Part shown: positions 9,827 through 20,931 of the stretch, one piece after another | Layout of the letters: each line of letters begins with the position of its first letter | Numbering within the stretch: position 1 is the stretch's first letter | Origin: Bryum argenteum | Taxonomy: Eukaryota; Streptophyta; Bryopsida; Bryales; Bryaceae | NCBI GenBank assembly: GCA_037043015.1 | Contig: CM073322.1 | Coordinates: forward strand, 22,038,364-22,102,363 | DNA: 64,000 nucleotides | Reading direction: 5' to 3' | Notes under the pieces: generated by a model | The model's input: the letters and a program-made list of their open reading frames with translations, nothing else | Told to the model about the DNA's origin: nothing | The model's database searches: none | Made by a program: the position numbers and the translations under genes

Positions 9827-11321
9827 ATGCCGAGGGAACGACGTACTAGTGCACCCAAGGGCAAGGCCCCGGAGATGGATCAAGCAAATCGACGATCCAA
9901 ATTGTGTTGCGAAGATGGATGGGAAGATGAACCGGCGAGAATTTGGAATTGCACCATGTGCAAGCGATATGTGAAGATGAAACACCTCATGAAGTTATGG
10001 CCAAGAAATCAAGCGATTATATCGGGGCCACGATCGAAGGACTAGCCGCCAGATTCTGCACAAGTCAACATTTCACACTTCGTTATCATGAAGTGACCAT
10101 TGCCGTTGGAGTACGGAATACTAGGCCGGAAATCATGTTATATTCCAACATGGCTATGGTTTGGGCGTAAATCGTTCTACATAAGAACGTGAATTGGAGC
10201 ACCGTAATGAGTTTTGAATGTTGCCGGTGGATCGGAGCCATGATTTCATACCAACTAGTTGGCTTGGACCCAGATGATTGTATGCCCTTTGGTCAAATCG
10301 GACATATACGGAGATGTCGGAAGTTCAAGATGAAGAAAGTACACCTCCAAGGAGATATGGAGGTCAAACACGAATTTCTCAAGATACACCTCCGAGGGGA
10401 TACGAGGGTCAAACACAACATCAACAAGACACACCTCCGAGGGGATACGAAGGTCAATCTGAACATCAACAACATACACCTCCGAGGGGATATGGGGTCA
10501 CACAAAGATAATTATAATCGCAAAGAATAACGGGGTATGGTACCAATATCTTTTGGCATAGGAAGTGGTGGGTATTATCCCGGTAGCAATATATACGGTC
10601 CAGGAACCACTACTCCTGAGACATATAGGCCAGAGCATCCAAGGGATACGTACCAATCCAGAGGCCAAAACGATACAAGTCCGAATGCTGGAGGAAGATA
10701 TATGCCAACATATCCTCGGGATACATACGAGTCAGGAGGCCGATACGGTGGAATGAGTGCTCCGGAGAGCTATACGCCAACATATCCTCGGGAATTTAAC
10801 GATGTTCCCGCCAATATGGTAGAGGTACCAAGAGTAGTCCGCAGTACCATATCCCAACACATCCAAGGGACACATACGAGTCTCGAGGCCGCATGGGAGA
10901 TGACCTAATATTCGAGAAAGGTACCCCACAACGTATCCTACTGGATCATACGATGCTCACAACCAATACGGTAGAAGACCTGAGGTTCCAGATAGCTTTA
11001 GACCAACGTATCCAAGAGATACGCATGATCATCACGGCGAGTACGGTAGAGCTATTACCAATCCCGAGTACCGTACTCCAAGTCAAGCAAGAGATGAATA
11101 CGAGCCCAGTTGGAATTACCGAACAAGGATCGTGAAGAGCATATCACTCAGTATCCATATCCAGGGTATGGCCAACATGCATATGGGAGTAACAACACTC
11201 CCCCGCCACCATTCCGAACTCGTGAAGAAGAAGATGCAGAGTTTGAAAGACAACTACGAGAGGCAACAATTCAAAGTCAAGCGGAGTACATCCGCAAGCT
11301 TGAAAATGATCGTATTTACTG
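9827..11321 (+). pseudogene. Cys-rich N-terminus plus P/G/Y/Q-repeat protein (frameshifted)
   Basis: Unrecognised gene downstream of the TATA box at 9684. It starts at ATG 9827 (MPRERRTSAPKGKAPEMD). A basic N-terminus leads to a Cys cluster (CC-x14-C-x2-C, then KMKHLMK) that could be a small zinc-binding fold; the frame shifts near 10000 and again after 10170. From ~10280 the likely frame is low complexity: four 15-residue TPPRGYEGQTQHQQD units, then TYPRDTYESGGRYGG-like units to ~10900. A charged, Glu-rich, coiled-coil-like tail ends at 11321 (REEEDAEFERQL...KLENDRIY). Composition resembles prion-like, phase-separating proteins. It converges on the kinase-like gene. At least four frameshifts are needed, so it is decayed or misassembled, or part is intronic. 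Confidence 0.5.
10341..10510 (+). repeat. 45-bp coding tandem repeat, four units
   Basis: Units start at 10341, 10386, 10431 and 10476, exact 45-bp period, each beginning ACACCTCC. Because 45 is divisible by three, several frames stay open on both strands. The frame coding TPPRGYEGQ fits the surrounding protein. Confidence 0.85.
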
Positions 11322-12609
11322 ACGAGCGCGCGCTTGTATGATGCTTATTCGCGAGGGCGGTTCTCGGACAAGCGGGGGCCAAGTGGAACACAAGATGATA
11401 AGGACTAGGATGCAAAGTAGTTATACATTTACATATAGGCATGTTGTAATGTACTGTACGTACATGTAGTATTTGGATGAGAACTCTATTCTTCATATGG
11501 TAGAGGTCATTTTTTAAGACCTTCTTAACCATGTTTTGTTGGTAAACGGACATCATATGAATGATATAAGGAATGTAGAACCATGACCTATATTACACAT
11601 TTATTTGAGTAAATATGTTATGATTCCATTTATTAACCAGTAAGAATTTTAGTGTTTTTGGAAGCTTGAAAGTTGAAACCTCGTGCTCATAACTACGATT
11701 TCCTACCTGTATGTACTCTTGGAGTATGTACGAATTATTTTTATCTATTTAATACATTCAACCGTAAGATCGTGAACCGAAGCCTATCTTAAGTTACTAT
11801 TTTAAAAAGTGACCTTAGGATGTTTATCATTTGCAAGATCCTAACATCCAAATTTTGTTTAAAACTTTATTTGGGATTTGCTCCGGAGGCAGTGTCTCCA
11901 CGGTGCAAAGGGGGAGTTGGCGATTGTTACCAACAAAATTTTGGTCATATTTTTCCCTATATGTAATCAAGTGTAGTAAATTCATGCAAAATTTGGGAGC
12001 CTCATTCCTCTTGATTGACATTCTTACAAGTTATTTTCTAAAAGCAGGTCCGAACAATACTATAGTAAAACATGCACGTCGTTACGTATATTTCGTATTA
12101 TAAAGAACTTAGAGTGGGGTATGTGAGTGTAGGAGTTTGTGATTTTGAGGTAACTTATTTCTAACAGTTTTCCATAATCTAAAATTTTGACAAATTAAAA
12201 TATGTAATTCATAATTTACTAATACATTTTGAGCTTGTGTTGGTAATTTACGGAGGTCGCATCAGAAAATTGGTAAATATTATGACTTAAATATTTTTGG
12301 AATTTCAGTAGTGATTCGCTTATAAACATATGAGAAGAAAAATAGAAGATAAATCGCTAAATTTGAATTACCCAACCAACACTTAAAAATTGAATCAATA
12401 GGTTTTTTGGGCTTTACCCTAAAGGCCTCATCCAAATGGTGCAAAGGGGCAAAATATTATAATAAACATAAGTGTACTTGGTGGGCCAAAATTTGAAAGG
12501 CATGCAATGCATTTGAAACAAAGAGTATTGTTGCAGTGAAAATAGAACATGCATACTAATTCATAAACTATAATAAAACCGATATGCGTAAAACAAATTC
12601 TACGTTTTC
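11322..12609. other. AT-rich spacer between convergent genes
   Basis: No convincing coding sequence. It should contain the 3' untranslated regions of both convergent genes; I cannot pinpoint terminators. Confidence 0.6.
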
Positions 12610-14095
12610 CTATTCGTAATTCGTCCGAAAATGCTCATGAGGCGTGGGCCAATGAAACATATCGCTAAAGCGTGAGATGATATGGGACAACCCTCCAGCG
12701 CCGTCACGGCTCTCGTTGCATACTCTATCCATGTAAAGATGGAAAGCTTGTGCAAGGTCTTCATTGGAGAATACCGAAGTATTTCGGTTTCCACGTTGTA
12801 AGCTCTCGTACGCCGTAGATATGGTCATCCCATTAATTCTTTGTGCTATGCGGGCCGTGGCAAACTCCTCCGAAGCAATCGAGTATTTTGGAATAACCTG
12901 TAAATCCTCACCCGCTTTGTACAAGAACGCCACTCGTGGATCTACCCAATAACGTTTTCGCAGGGTCTCCACCATGTCCTCACGTTTTGTAAATGTATAA
13001 AGGGATTGCATTGGTTCCTGAACCGTTGTGGAGAAGCCCCAATCGCATACTCCGATATACACTCGTGATTCATCAGCAGGGAAGTGGAGAAGGATATTAT
13101 CTGGAGATATATCATTATGGAGGTGGTGGCTCTTGTGGACCTCGTTCATGATATGCAACAACGCCCAAGCAAGCTCTGTCCGTTTTTTACGGAATCGAAT
13201 CAGTTGATGCGCCCGAATAACTTCGTCGTCAGGGTAATTCCCAAAGTTCAAATGTACAAAGACATCGTCACCATAATCCATATCGCGTTCAAAGATCTCT
13301 CGAATAGTCCCGCCATTCCACCAAAACGCATAGCCTTGATTCTTCACTGGATGAATGGCCACAAAGCGGATCACACCAGGGTGTCCAATCCTTATCGCCA
13401 TAGACTCATTCATATGCTCCAATTTTGCCAACTCCGGTCGTGTCAAGAAGTGAATGGAAGTTTTTGCAGCAAATTCCCAAAATGGTTCAATGCCTGCAAC
13501 ACCTTCAAAGCGAACTTTGATAATAGTACCATACCGTCCCTTCAACCTCGTCTTGTCAACTCGTATGATTTCGGGTTGTATCCGGAATGGTAACCAAATG
13601 AGTCAATCGCATGGTTTGAGTTTGTCGTCCCTCAAGCGATTGCCACCATGTTCCAGAGCCTCGACGGTGTGAATTCTTTGAAAATGCCCTCATTTGGGCT
13701 GAAAAACAATCAGCCCTATTCACCACGTCAACGAAATCCTCATCACCCTCCCGAAACATCCTTCCATATTTGGCTATTACAACCTTGGGATTCCAGAGTG
13801 CATCCTTCACCCTATTATCCAAAAACCACATGAACCCTCGTTTCTCTGTCTCTGCTACCCACTTCGGATGCTGAAGCACTTCTATCATGAGATCTCTCAT
13901 TTCAAGCTTGAACTTCTCGATGCCCTCCTCCTGATATCTCACATATTTGCTTTCCAATGCTCGAAGATCATTGGCCTCATAGAATTTGACGGTAAATTCT
14001 ATCAAGAATACCTTACAAGCGTCACCCGGGACCTCATGAGGCTCGAACTTCTCAAAGAAGTTCGCACCACCCTTCCTCTTCTTCTCCTTCGGCAT
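12610..14095 (-). pseudogene. divergent protein-kinase-like gene with novel N-terminal domain (one frameshift)
   Basis: Start chosen at ATG 14093-14095 (MPKEKKRKGG), ~220 bp downstream of a minus-strand TATA box. The N-terminal ~180 residues are charged, mostly helical and unrecognised. The frame shifts near 13600. The second segment (stop at 12610) is kinase-like: KGRYGTIIKVRF in place of the glycine loop, then FAAKTS with the likely ATP-anchoring lysine, a catalytic loop HNDISPDNILLH (HND for HRD, with the metal-binding Asn), and CDWGFS in place of DFG. The spacing fits a eukaryotic protein kinase fold with altered glycine loop and DWG, so activity is uncertain. Stop at 12610 leaves a ~500-residue product. 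The break may be a single-base indel or a short unrecognised intron. Confidence 0.7.
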
Positions 14096-14225
14096 CTTGA
14101 TCCCAAAAAAGGAAATATGTAAAGAAAGTGTGAAGTTTTTAAAAAAACTTTTCAAAAAAAAAACAAAAACTCCCCGTATAACAAGTCACTTCCTTCCTCC
14201 AAAAGACAAGGAGCGAGTGGGCCAG

Positions 14226-14690
14226 GGAATTACAAGGAATTCCCGGCCCGAGACACTCCGCATCCTCTCTTCGTGAGAAATGGAGGAAAGAAGTGAGGAA
14301 AAAGGAGGCCGGTCGGCCTTTTATAGCGGCCGACGGCCCGCCGATGATCGGACGGCCGATCGGTCGCTGGCCGACCGATCGGACGGCCCGCCGGATGGCC
14401 GACGTGGGCGACCGATCGGACGGCCCGACCGCCTGGCCGACCGCCCGCCATGCCGACCGGCCGTCCGGCTTTGCCGACCGATCCGTCCGATCGGACGGCC
14501 CGACCGATCGGTCGGCCGCGCCCGGATCCGACGGCCGTCGGGCATGCGGACGACGCCCCAATCCAACGGCCCGCAACGTTCAAACTTGATCCGACGGCCA
14601 GGACTTGATGCGGTCGGCGCCGTCCGATCCGACGGACGCGAGCGGGGTCGGTCGGCCGAGATCGGGATCAAGATTTGACGGCCGAGATCT
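14226..14690 (-). promoter_or_regulatory. GC-rich promoter island 3 with TATA box
   Basis: 14325-14690 is made of GGCCGACCGATCGGACGGCC-like units. On the minus strand TATAAAA occurs at 14319-14325, followed by CCTTTTTCCTCACTTC and then the kinase-like ATG at 14095. It is the mirror image of the 9.3-9.76 kb promoter, so the two convergent genes are enclosed by inverted copies of one promoter type. Confidence 0.65.
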
Positions 14691-14699
14691 TGCCAGTGG

Positions 14700-14822
14700 A
14701 TGATCCAACGCCCCGGTTACCAGGGACCGGGGTAACTCCCATTTACCCCCCGGACCATGGTCCGGACTATGGTCCCGGTCGACATAGTCCGGACTACGTC
14801 CGCGGACTAGGTTTACCCCGAA
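14700..14822. repeat. short inverted repeats of GGACTATGGTCC type
   Basis: Contains the palindrome GGACCATGGTCC and near-palindromes CCGGACTATGGTCCCGG / CATAGTCCGGACTA / GTCCGCGGACTA in a row. Distal part of the GC-rich promoter island; function unknown. Confidence 0.65.
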
Positions 14823-14993
14823 TGTCGACCGATTTGACAACCCTGCTTAGAAGACTTGTTGAGATAGGTCTGAGTCCAAATTCGGTATTCACCTACAAAC
14901 AATTTTGCACTTATTGAGTCAATAAAACATCGAGGGTTGATTTGCAGAGTATATGACTAACGTAGTCTTTTGAATCATGCACGTAATGCATAC

Positions 14994-15913
14994 CTCGTTC
15001 ACTCGAGGAAGAAATCGATTCCATCGTATTCCGGTTGAAAGAATCTTTTGCGCAACACGTTCACCGGATGGTAATGTACATGGACAAGGCATTTGGTCAG
15101 CAAGGTTTTCAATCATACTCTCCAAAACAAAAGCGGCATGTGCCGTAAATGCCTTTGGTTTAGATTTCCCCGTATTGCCATGCGGACGTGCCCTGGCCCC
15201 CTCTTTAGCCTGTTTCTCATACCGCCTGAATGTCCTATTCGATACTCCATGGATGAGCTTCCAACCTTTCACACAAACTTCTTTGAAGTGAAACATCACA
15301 AGATCCTCATTGCCATCAACTGAACAAAACTTTGTACGATGAATGTCGAGGTTCTTTGAACGTTTCTCTTCAGTATCCCTTAAGAACATTTCTTGACGTG
15401 CCATACTCGGAGGGAACATTCTAATGCCATGACGGTCGCAACATTCTCCCATGTACACCTTAGCAATCTCGTCTTCGGAAATCCTCCAATCTTGTGTTTT
15501 CTTAGTTTTGTGAACCCTATTAGAGGTGTCATAGCGGCGCTTTCCTTTACGGTCCAACTTCCTCATCTCATCCTCGTGTACGATATAAGCGTGCTTTCTA
15601 AAATGGTCATAAACACTCACACTCTTTAGAAATAGCGACCGAATGGGCCAACTGATACACATGTTGCGGAGTGCGAGTCCCCATCAAATATTGCACACAC
15701 CACAACGCCAAAGTTGATGTTACCTAGTTCATTCTCACCGTCCACAAACAAGATGGGATTTGTAGCAGAAACAAGGACATTGGCAATTTTTCGTCCATTG
15801 CTGTGCATAGCCTCTACCATTAGTCCCTTCCACTCATCCCTACTAATACCATCACACTCTGGGATGGGAGAATTATCAATGACATCCTCCACATTCAGAT
15901 CATCTTGTCCCAC
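14994..15913 (-). pseudogene. transposon-like protein with vC-x-W-GVS / HGN motif (frameshifted)
   Basis: Two collinear segments, 15913-15626 and 15662-14994, in different frames. The first contains DEWKGLMVEAMHSNGRKIAN and a Gly-rich segment. The second has a CC-x-RHG motif, EEKRSKNLDIH, then VCVKGWKLIHGVSNRTFRRY followed by a basic HGNTGKSKPK. This succession (Cys-Cys, a VC...W/F...hGvS box, then HGN) resembles proteins I associate with uncharacterised eukaryotic DDE-type transposons; that is recollection of a pattern, not an identified family. The second segment ends at a good splice donor (GAG|GTATGC at 14994/14993), so at least one downstream exon is expected. The likely promoter is the minus-strand TATA at 17853. 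Confidence 0.45.
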
Positions 15914-16882
15914 ATCTGCGGTTGATGCACTACCCTATACACGACAATTTACGTGACTGTCTCAGTATATTGTACCATTACGATCAACTTATAGATCATT
16001 GCGGCTAACACACACCATCTACTAACATCCTAAAACCTTTGAAACGGAAAAACTTTCAGTTTACCCAACCTTGTTATTAAGTTCAATCAATTATACATGC
16101 TAGTTGTTAAAGTTTTCTTATTCCTACCAAATCGGTTCCCCGTAGTTGTTCCTACTTAGTAGAATCCAATGAGTAGTATATATTCTATAGAGAAAGGTAT
16201 TGATATTACGAGCGTACCCATTCGCTCTCATCATCTGCGATGCAGGGGTCAGAGCCGTTCAACTCCTCATCCTCGCTTACTGAAGCAGATTCCATACATT
16301 GAACACCGGAACCTACACAACACACAACAATGCCTCAGTCTGCTTCCATTAGTTACTCCTAATGGTTATCACCCACGCTATCCTGCACGTAAGTCGCATC
16401 CAAAGCACTGCTCTCCTACTGAAAGTCTAAAGATATCCATTGACGTCCACCGACTACAATGAACGAACTTTTTTTGACATGACCTCACGTTTACAAGTGC
16501 ACTACCTACTAGGTCAACGGCTTCTCCACGAGTTAAACATACTAATTGTCGCGATCCTCAACAAAAAAACAAACATTTTGAAACTATCACTGAATAGCGA
16601 TTGGGGTAGTGTAGAGTATGTATAAAACTCACCAGCCAGACCTGCGACACCAGCCTATCGCAGTAGCAGTTCAAAAATCGACACAGTAACTGTCGCATTG
16701 TCGCAAAAGGCGCCTGTCTATACTATCGTAGACATTTCCAGCACGCACTCCATCTCGTAGAGCCGTGTCGACAACATGAGATTGATCGTGTGATGGATAA
16801 AGTATGACACTGCTGCATGTGGGAACCGCTAAGGAACCAAACGTCGAAGGTGCTCGAACGACACCAAATTTGATGCAGGCGC
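15914..16882 (-). other. no coding sequence recognised; probable 5' exons/introns of the minus-strand gene
   Basis: No convincing open frame. If the TATA at 17853 drives the transposon-like gene, this is intron or untranslated leader. Confidence 0.4.
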
Positions 16883-17480
16883 TTACGAACCACAGTTCGT
16901 ATGTTCGTTATCATAGGAAGCACAAACATCGCATACACATTCAATGCCTCGCGTCCAGTGCATCGCTAACAAAAATCTCCACCGATCATCCAAAGACTTG
17001 ACCTGTATTCAGCAATTCAAACTGATCGCCTCAACCTCAAAGCTGCCATTAGCGAACTACAGTTCGTAAATCCAAATTGCTTTCACCTCCAGAATGATTC
17101 AAGTAAAAATGATACCAACCATCAATGCAGCGAAGCTCCCTCTTGTATCAGGAAGGTGCGTGACAACAACATTCAAATTGTGATTACGAACTACAGTTCG
17201 TAAACTTGTAATACTGCCAAACGCGGCATGTGCTGATCCACTACAAGGATTAAAAATTCGGAGCAAAAGCATTCAACTCTTTACACAGAAGCTGTCGCAT
17301 TTCATGCGTGCAATGCCTTACAAACTGTAGTTCGTATCTTGTCCATTGTCGATTACATTGAAGCTAAACTGTTTTGTTCAGGTCTGACGTGACAAATAGC
17401 ATCTCCGGATCCCCTGATAATATAGTTGACGAACAACAGATCGAAAGTTGGTACGCCTGCTCACGAACTGTAGTTCGTAA
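16883..17480. repeat. dispersed palindrome family, left cluster
   Basis: Five copies of TTACGAAC N4 GTTCGTAA with few mismatches, at 16883-16902, 17050-17069, 17184-17203, 17318-17337 and 17461-17480, spaced 120-170 bp. Central tetramers are CACA, TACA, TACA, TGTA and TGTA. They look like binding sites for a dimeric protein. Confidence 0.85.
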
Positions 17481-17485
17481 GTTTT

Positions 17486-17657
17486 TCACGAACGGCCGTT
17501 CGTAAGCTTTCCACGAACGGCCGTTCGTAAGCTTTCCACGAACGGCCGTTCGTAAGCTTTCCACGAACGGCCGTTCGTAAGCTTTCCACGAACGGCCGTT
17601 CGTAAGCTTTCCACGAACGGCCGTTCGTAAGCTTTCCACGAACGGCCGTTCGTAAGT
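17486..17657. repeat. seven tandem 25-bp units of a perfect palindrome
   Basis: ACGAACGGCCGTTCGT is a perfect 16-bp palindrome. It starts at 17488, 17513, 17538, 17563, 17588, 17613 and 17638, exactly every 25 bp, with the spacer AAGCTTTCC identical throughout. It is the same family as the dispersed palindromes nearby, with the core GGCC. Confidence 0.97.
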
Positions 17658-17675
17658 CTGTATAACGTCACCTGC

Positions 17676-17760
17676 TGACGTCAGTCTGACACTGACACGT
17701 CAGCAAAGATACCTGACACTGACATCTAATAAAAGTGACGTCATCAAAATGATGACGTCA
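17676..17760. promoter_or_regulatory. cluster of TGACGTCA sites
   Basis: TGACGTCA at 17676-17683, 17736-17743 and 17753-17760, plus partial sites AACGTCACC and ACACGTCAG. TGACGTCA is the classic bZIP (TGA/CREB type) site. The cluster lies just downstream of the minus-strand TATA at 17853, between it and the palindrome array. Confidence 0.6.
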
Positions 17761-17852
17761 CCTCTGACTGCTAACCTCACTCCTCTAAGAGACAACGACG
17801 AAGTGAGGAGAAAAAAACTCTTGAAAAGGGAGCTGATTGAGTGGGGCGAGCA

Positions 17853-17860
17853 TTTATATA
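17853..17860 (-). promoter_or_regulatory. TATA box of a leftward gene
   Basis: On the minus strand TATATAAA, followed by a leader containing TTTCTCCTCACTTCGTCG. The CTCCTCACT-like motif recurs 30-60 nt after the TATA boxes at 9684 and 14319, suggesting a shared core-promoter or leader element. The probable target is the transposon-like gene ending at 14994. Confidence 0.5.
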
Positions 17861-18029
17861 CCCCCCAAATTTTGGAGGAGGATGCCCTGCCCGATAATAA
17901 TCTTGCGTTGTCCTGCCCGCTATATTGAGCCGCGCGTGGCATTCAATCGGGTCTCTGAATTTATTTTGGGGCCCCACATACAAGGGTTAAATTGATGTGT
18001 TCAAAAAACTCAATTTTGGTATGGCGGAG

Positions 18030-18845
18030 TTCTACATCAACCGAACCTTCAATCCTAGGAGTTCCAGAATTTGATATTTGCTTTCCCAAAGAATGAAGGG
18101 TAAATATGGAAAGAAACAATAAATAATGAATGACTTGACACATTGTGATAAGTTTTTAAGGCAAACTTAATAATTGTTGCTTGTTATGGACTTCACTCCT
18201 AAAATATGTATATGACGGTTATAAAATATTTGTTTTTTTTAACACAATGCCGTGGCTATTCATCAAATGAACCTTCAATCCTAGGAGTTCCAAAATTTGA
18301 TATTTCCTTTCGCATAGAATGAAGGGTAAATATGGAAAGAAACAATAAATAGTGAATGAATTGACACATTGTGATAAGTTTTTAAGGCAAACTTAATAAT
18401 TGTTGCTTGTTTTGGACTTCAATCCTAAAATATGTATATGACGGTTACAAAATATTTGTTTTTTTTTAACACAATTTTGTGGCTATTCATCAAATGAACC
18501 TTCAATTCTAGGGTTCCAAAATTTGATATTTCCTTTTGCATAGAATGAAGGGTAAATATGGAAAGAAACAATAAATAATGAATGAATTGACACACTGTGA
18601 TAAGTTTTTAAGGCAAACTTAATAATTGTTGCTTGTTATGGACTTCACTCCTAAAATATGTATATGACGGTTATAAAATATTTGTTTTTTTTTAACACAA
18701 TGCCGTGGCTATTCATCAAATGAACCTTCAATCCTAGGAGTTCCAAAATTTGATATTTCCTTTCCCAAAGAATGAAGGGTAAATATGGAAAGAAACAATA
18801 AATAATGAATGAATTGACACATTGTCATAAGTTTTTAAGGCTATT
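18030..18845. repeat. ~226-bp tandem repeat, about 3.6 copies
   Basis: The landmark GAACCTTCAAT..CTAGG recurs at 18043, 18269, 18496 and 18722 (periods 226, 227, 226). Copies are highly similar and AT-rich. The array separates the two divergent promoters at 17.85 and 19.84 kb. Confidence 0.92.
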
Positions 18846-19689
18846 TTATTACTCAAAATCCTCACCATAGCACGCTTATTCTTTAATATACGTCTTTTGT
18901 GTTGTAAGAATACTTAAGGATAAAAAATTGTGTCCAAAAAAATGAATTTTGGAATGGCGAAGTTAGACATATTTGGAAATAAACAAAATATGGATGACGG
19001 TCATATATCGGTGTTGACCTCGTTAACAGTTAATTGATTTATTCACATTCAGTTAGAAGATCTCGAATAATAGACACTACATAGTTTGTATGCTAAGTTT
19101 TGAACATTGGATGATAATTATTCATAAGATTGTAATATTGGATCATTTCACATGTGCATTCCACAAGTAGCATTGCGTGGAGAGAGAGATTTACCAAATT
19201 AATTAAAAAATTTCGATCGTATTTCACAATTATGATACCTACACTTAGGCCTTTCTAAGAAGTTCGAGCAAATTTAAAGAATCAATTTGGAGATAAGTAG
19301 GTGATTGGAGGGTAACAAACAACCACATATTTAAATATACATTACACAAACATTTTGCGGGCCATGTAATACATTGACAATTGATACGTACCCAATTTGT
19401 AAATTTGTATCATGAACTCAAATGTTGACATACTTTCACCGAAACATCTTTTAATACATTTAGAAAGACTTGAAGCGTGTTCAAAGAGATGATTTTGAGT
19501 GGAAGGCTCGAGATAATGTTTATGTTTTGTATTTTAGCGTGTGTTGCAAATTCGTTCTAAACAAGTTTGAATATGTTCCAAAGAAGAAAAATGGGAATAA
19601 ATTAATGTGAATTAAGATTTAAATTTTTGAATACTAAATTACAAATTTTCTGTTCTAAAATACAAAAATCTTGAATTCAATTTTAATTA
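18846..19689. other. no gene seen
   Basis: AT-rich non-coding sequence between the 226-bp array and the purine-rich repeat. Confidence 0.55.
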
Positions 19690-19830
19690 TTAAAATACTG
19701 AAATTTTGAAAACAAAAATTCAAAAAGGGAAATTTGAAAAGGCATATTCAAGAAGGGAATTTTGAAAAAGGAATTTCGAAAAGGTAAATTCGAAAAGCGG
19801 ATTTCGGAAAGGGAATTTTGAAAAGTTTAT
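19690..19830 (+). repeat. purine-rich degenerate GAAAAGGGAATTT repeat
   Basis: About seven degenerate ~18-bp units (GGGAATTTTGAAAA, GGAATTTCGAAAA, GGTAAATTCGAAAA) immediately upstream of the TATA box at 19842. Confidence 0.7.
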
Positions 19831-19841
19831 TGAGAAGTATG

Positions 19842-20266
19842 TATAAAAAAAGCCCGAGGGCCCATGACCGAGCGCCTGGGTGCCCATGTCCGCGTCATCA
19901 TTACATGTACTGGGGGCCCACTATGACGAGCAATAATGATGTGACATAATGGACTGTGTTTTGGTGGCTGCCCGTCCTTCTCCCTGCGCCACCCCGCCAG
20001 AGCTCATTGTCGCATTTTTGTTTCTCGATTGTTGCGCCATAGCTCTTCGTGCTTTCCGCCCTTCTCCTCTCTCGTCATTCCGTTGCTTTGCGCGACGCCG
20101 CTCTACGCCCCATCCGCCACAACGCACTCTCACTCTCAAACTGCAGCGTGCGATAGGTTCCTGCAACACTTTTTGCTTGTTTTCGCACTTTTTTCGCTTG
20201 GTGGTTGCTGGTGCAGCGAGGAGGTGATCGCTGCCTCAATTTCTACTCGAGCTTGCGACAGAGAAG
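19842..20266 (+). promoter_or_regulatory. TATA box and probable 5' untranslated exon
   Basis: TATAAAAA at 19842-19849 is followed by ~400 bp of C/T-rich, GC-richer leader with no good ATG frame, ending at the splice donor GAGAAG|GTGAGA (20266/20267). This looks like a first, untranslated exon feeding the rightward gene whose coding exons start near 22162. The intervening 1.9 kb would be intron and is full of the palindrome. Confidence 0.45.
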
Positions 20267-20931
20267 GTGAGAATGACAATGTTCTTCTTGCTTTATTTTG
20301 TAACTTTGAATCGCCTAAAAGTACAACAATTCTAATTACAAATTTGCGTTGCCGTAGGTTGGTGGACATTTGTGATTAGGTTCTATTGTTTTGTGTTGTG
20401 CAGTTTGTTGTTGGATGATATTGACTTTTGGAGAATCTAGCAAGTATCGAATACAAGGAGTTGCTCGCTATCCGATTCATTGTTTCAAGTTTGTGCTTGC
20501 TTTTCAGGTTTTAAGGTTCACATTGCTTTAATTTCAGTTTTTAAGGTTGACATTGCTTTTCGTTTTGACATTGCATGTTTTGCACATTGCATGTTTTGCG
20601 TCCAGTTGTGCATGTGAATGTTTACTGTTTTTTGAAAGCGGATCCCATATCATTGTAGAAGATTCACTCTGGATTGCCAAAGTAAGACATTTGTGTTTTT
20701 CGATTCTGAAGTTAGCAAAGGTACAAACAAGAACCACTGTCTATTGATATTCTAAAATTCATTTCTGAATGCTTTTAGAATTGTGGATCATATTATGGAT
20801 TGGTGTTCACGGTCATTTGACAGTAAGTAAAAATAGTTGCTGAAGAACTTGTATGTATTGACACGTCAGCATGTGCTTTCCGGTTCTGAACGGACGTTAA
20901 GTAAGTCGCAAAAATCGATTTATGCAGTAGA

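Noticed and set aside
9165..9864. Long open frames with poly-Lys or poly-Phe and Arg-rich tails on both strands
   Set aside because: They are created by the poly-A run and the CpG-rich promoter island, which lacks stop codons by composition.
14139..14840. Several open frames of 86-145 codons on both strands
   Set aside because: Same GGCCGATCGG composition effect inside a promoter island; no family motifs and the TATA/leader logic runs through them.
17486..17657. CRISPR-like array
   Set aside because: Units are contiguous 25-bp repeats with a constant 9-bp spacer, not unique spacers, in plant nuclear DNA.
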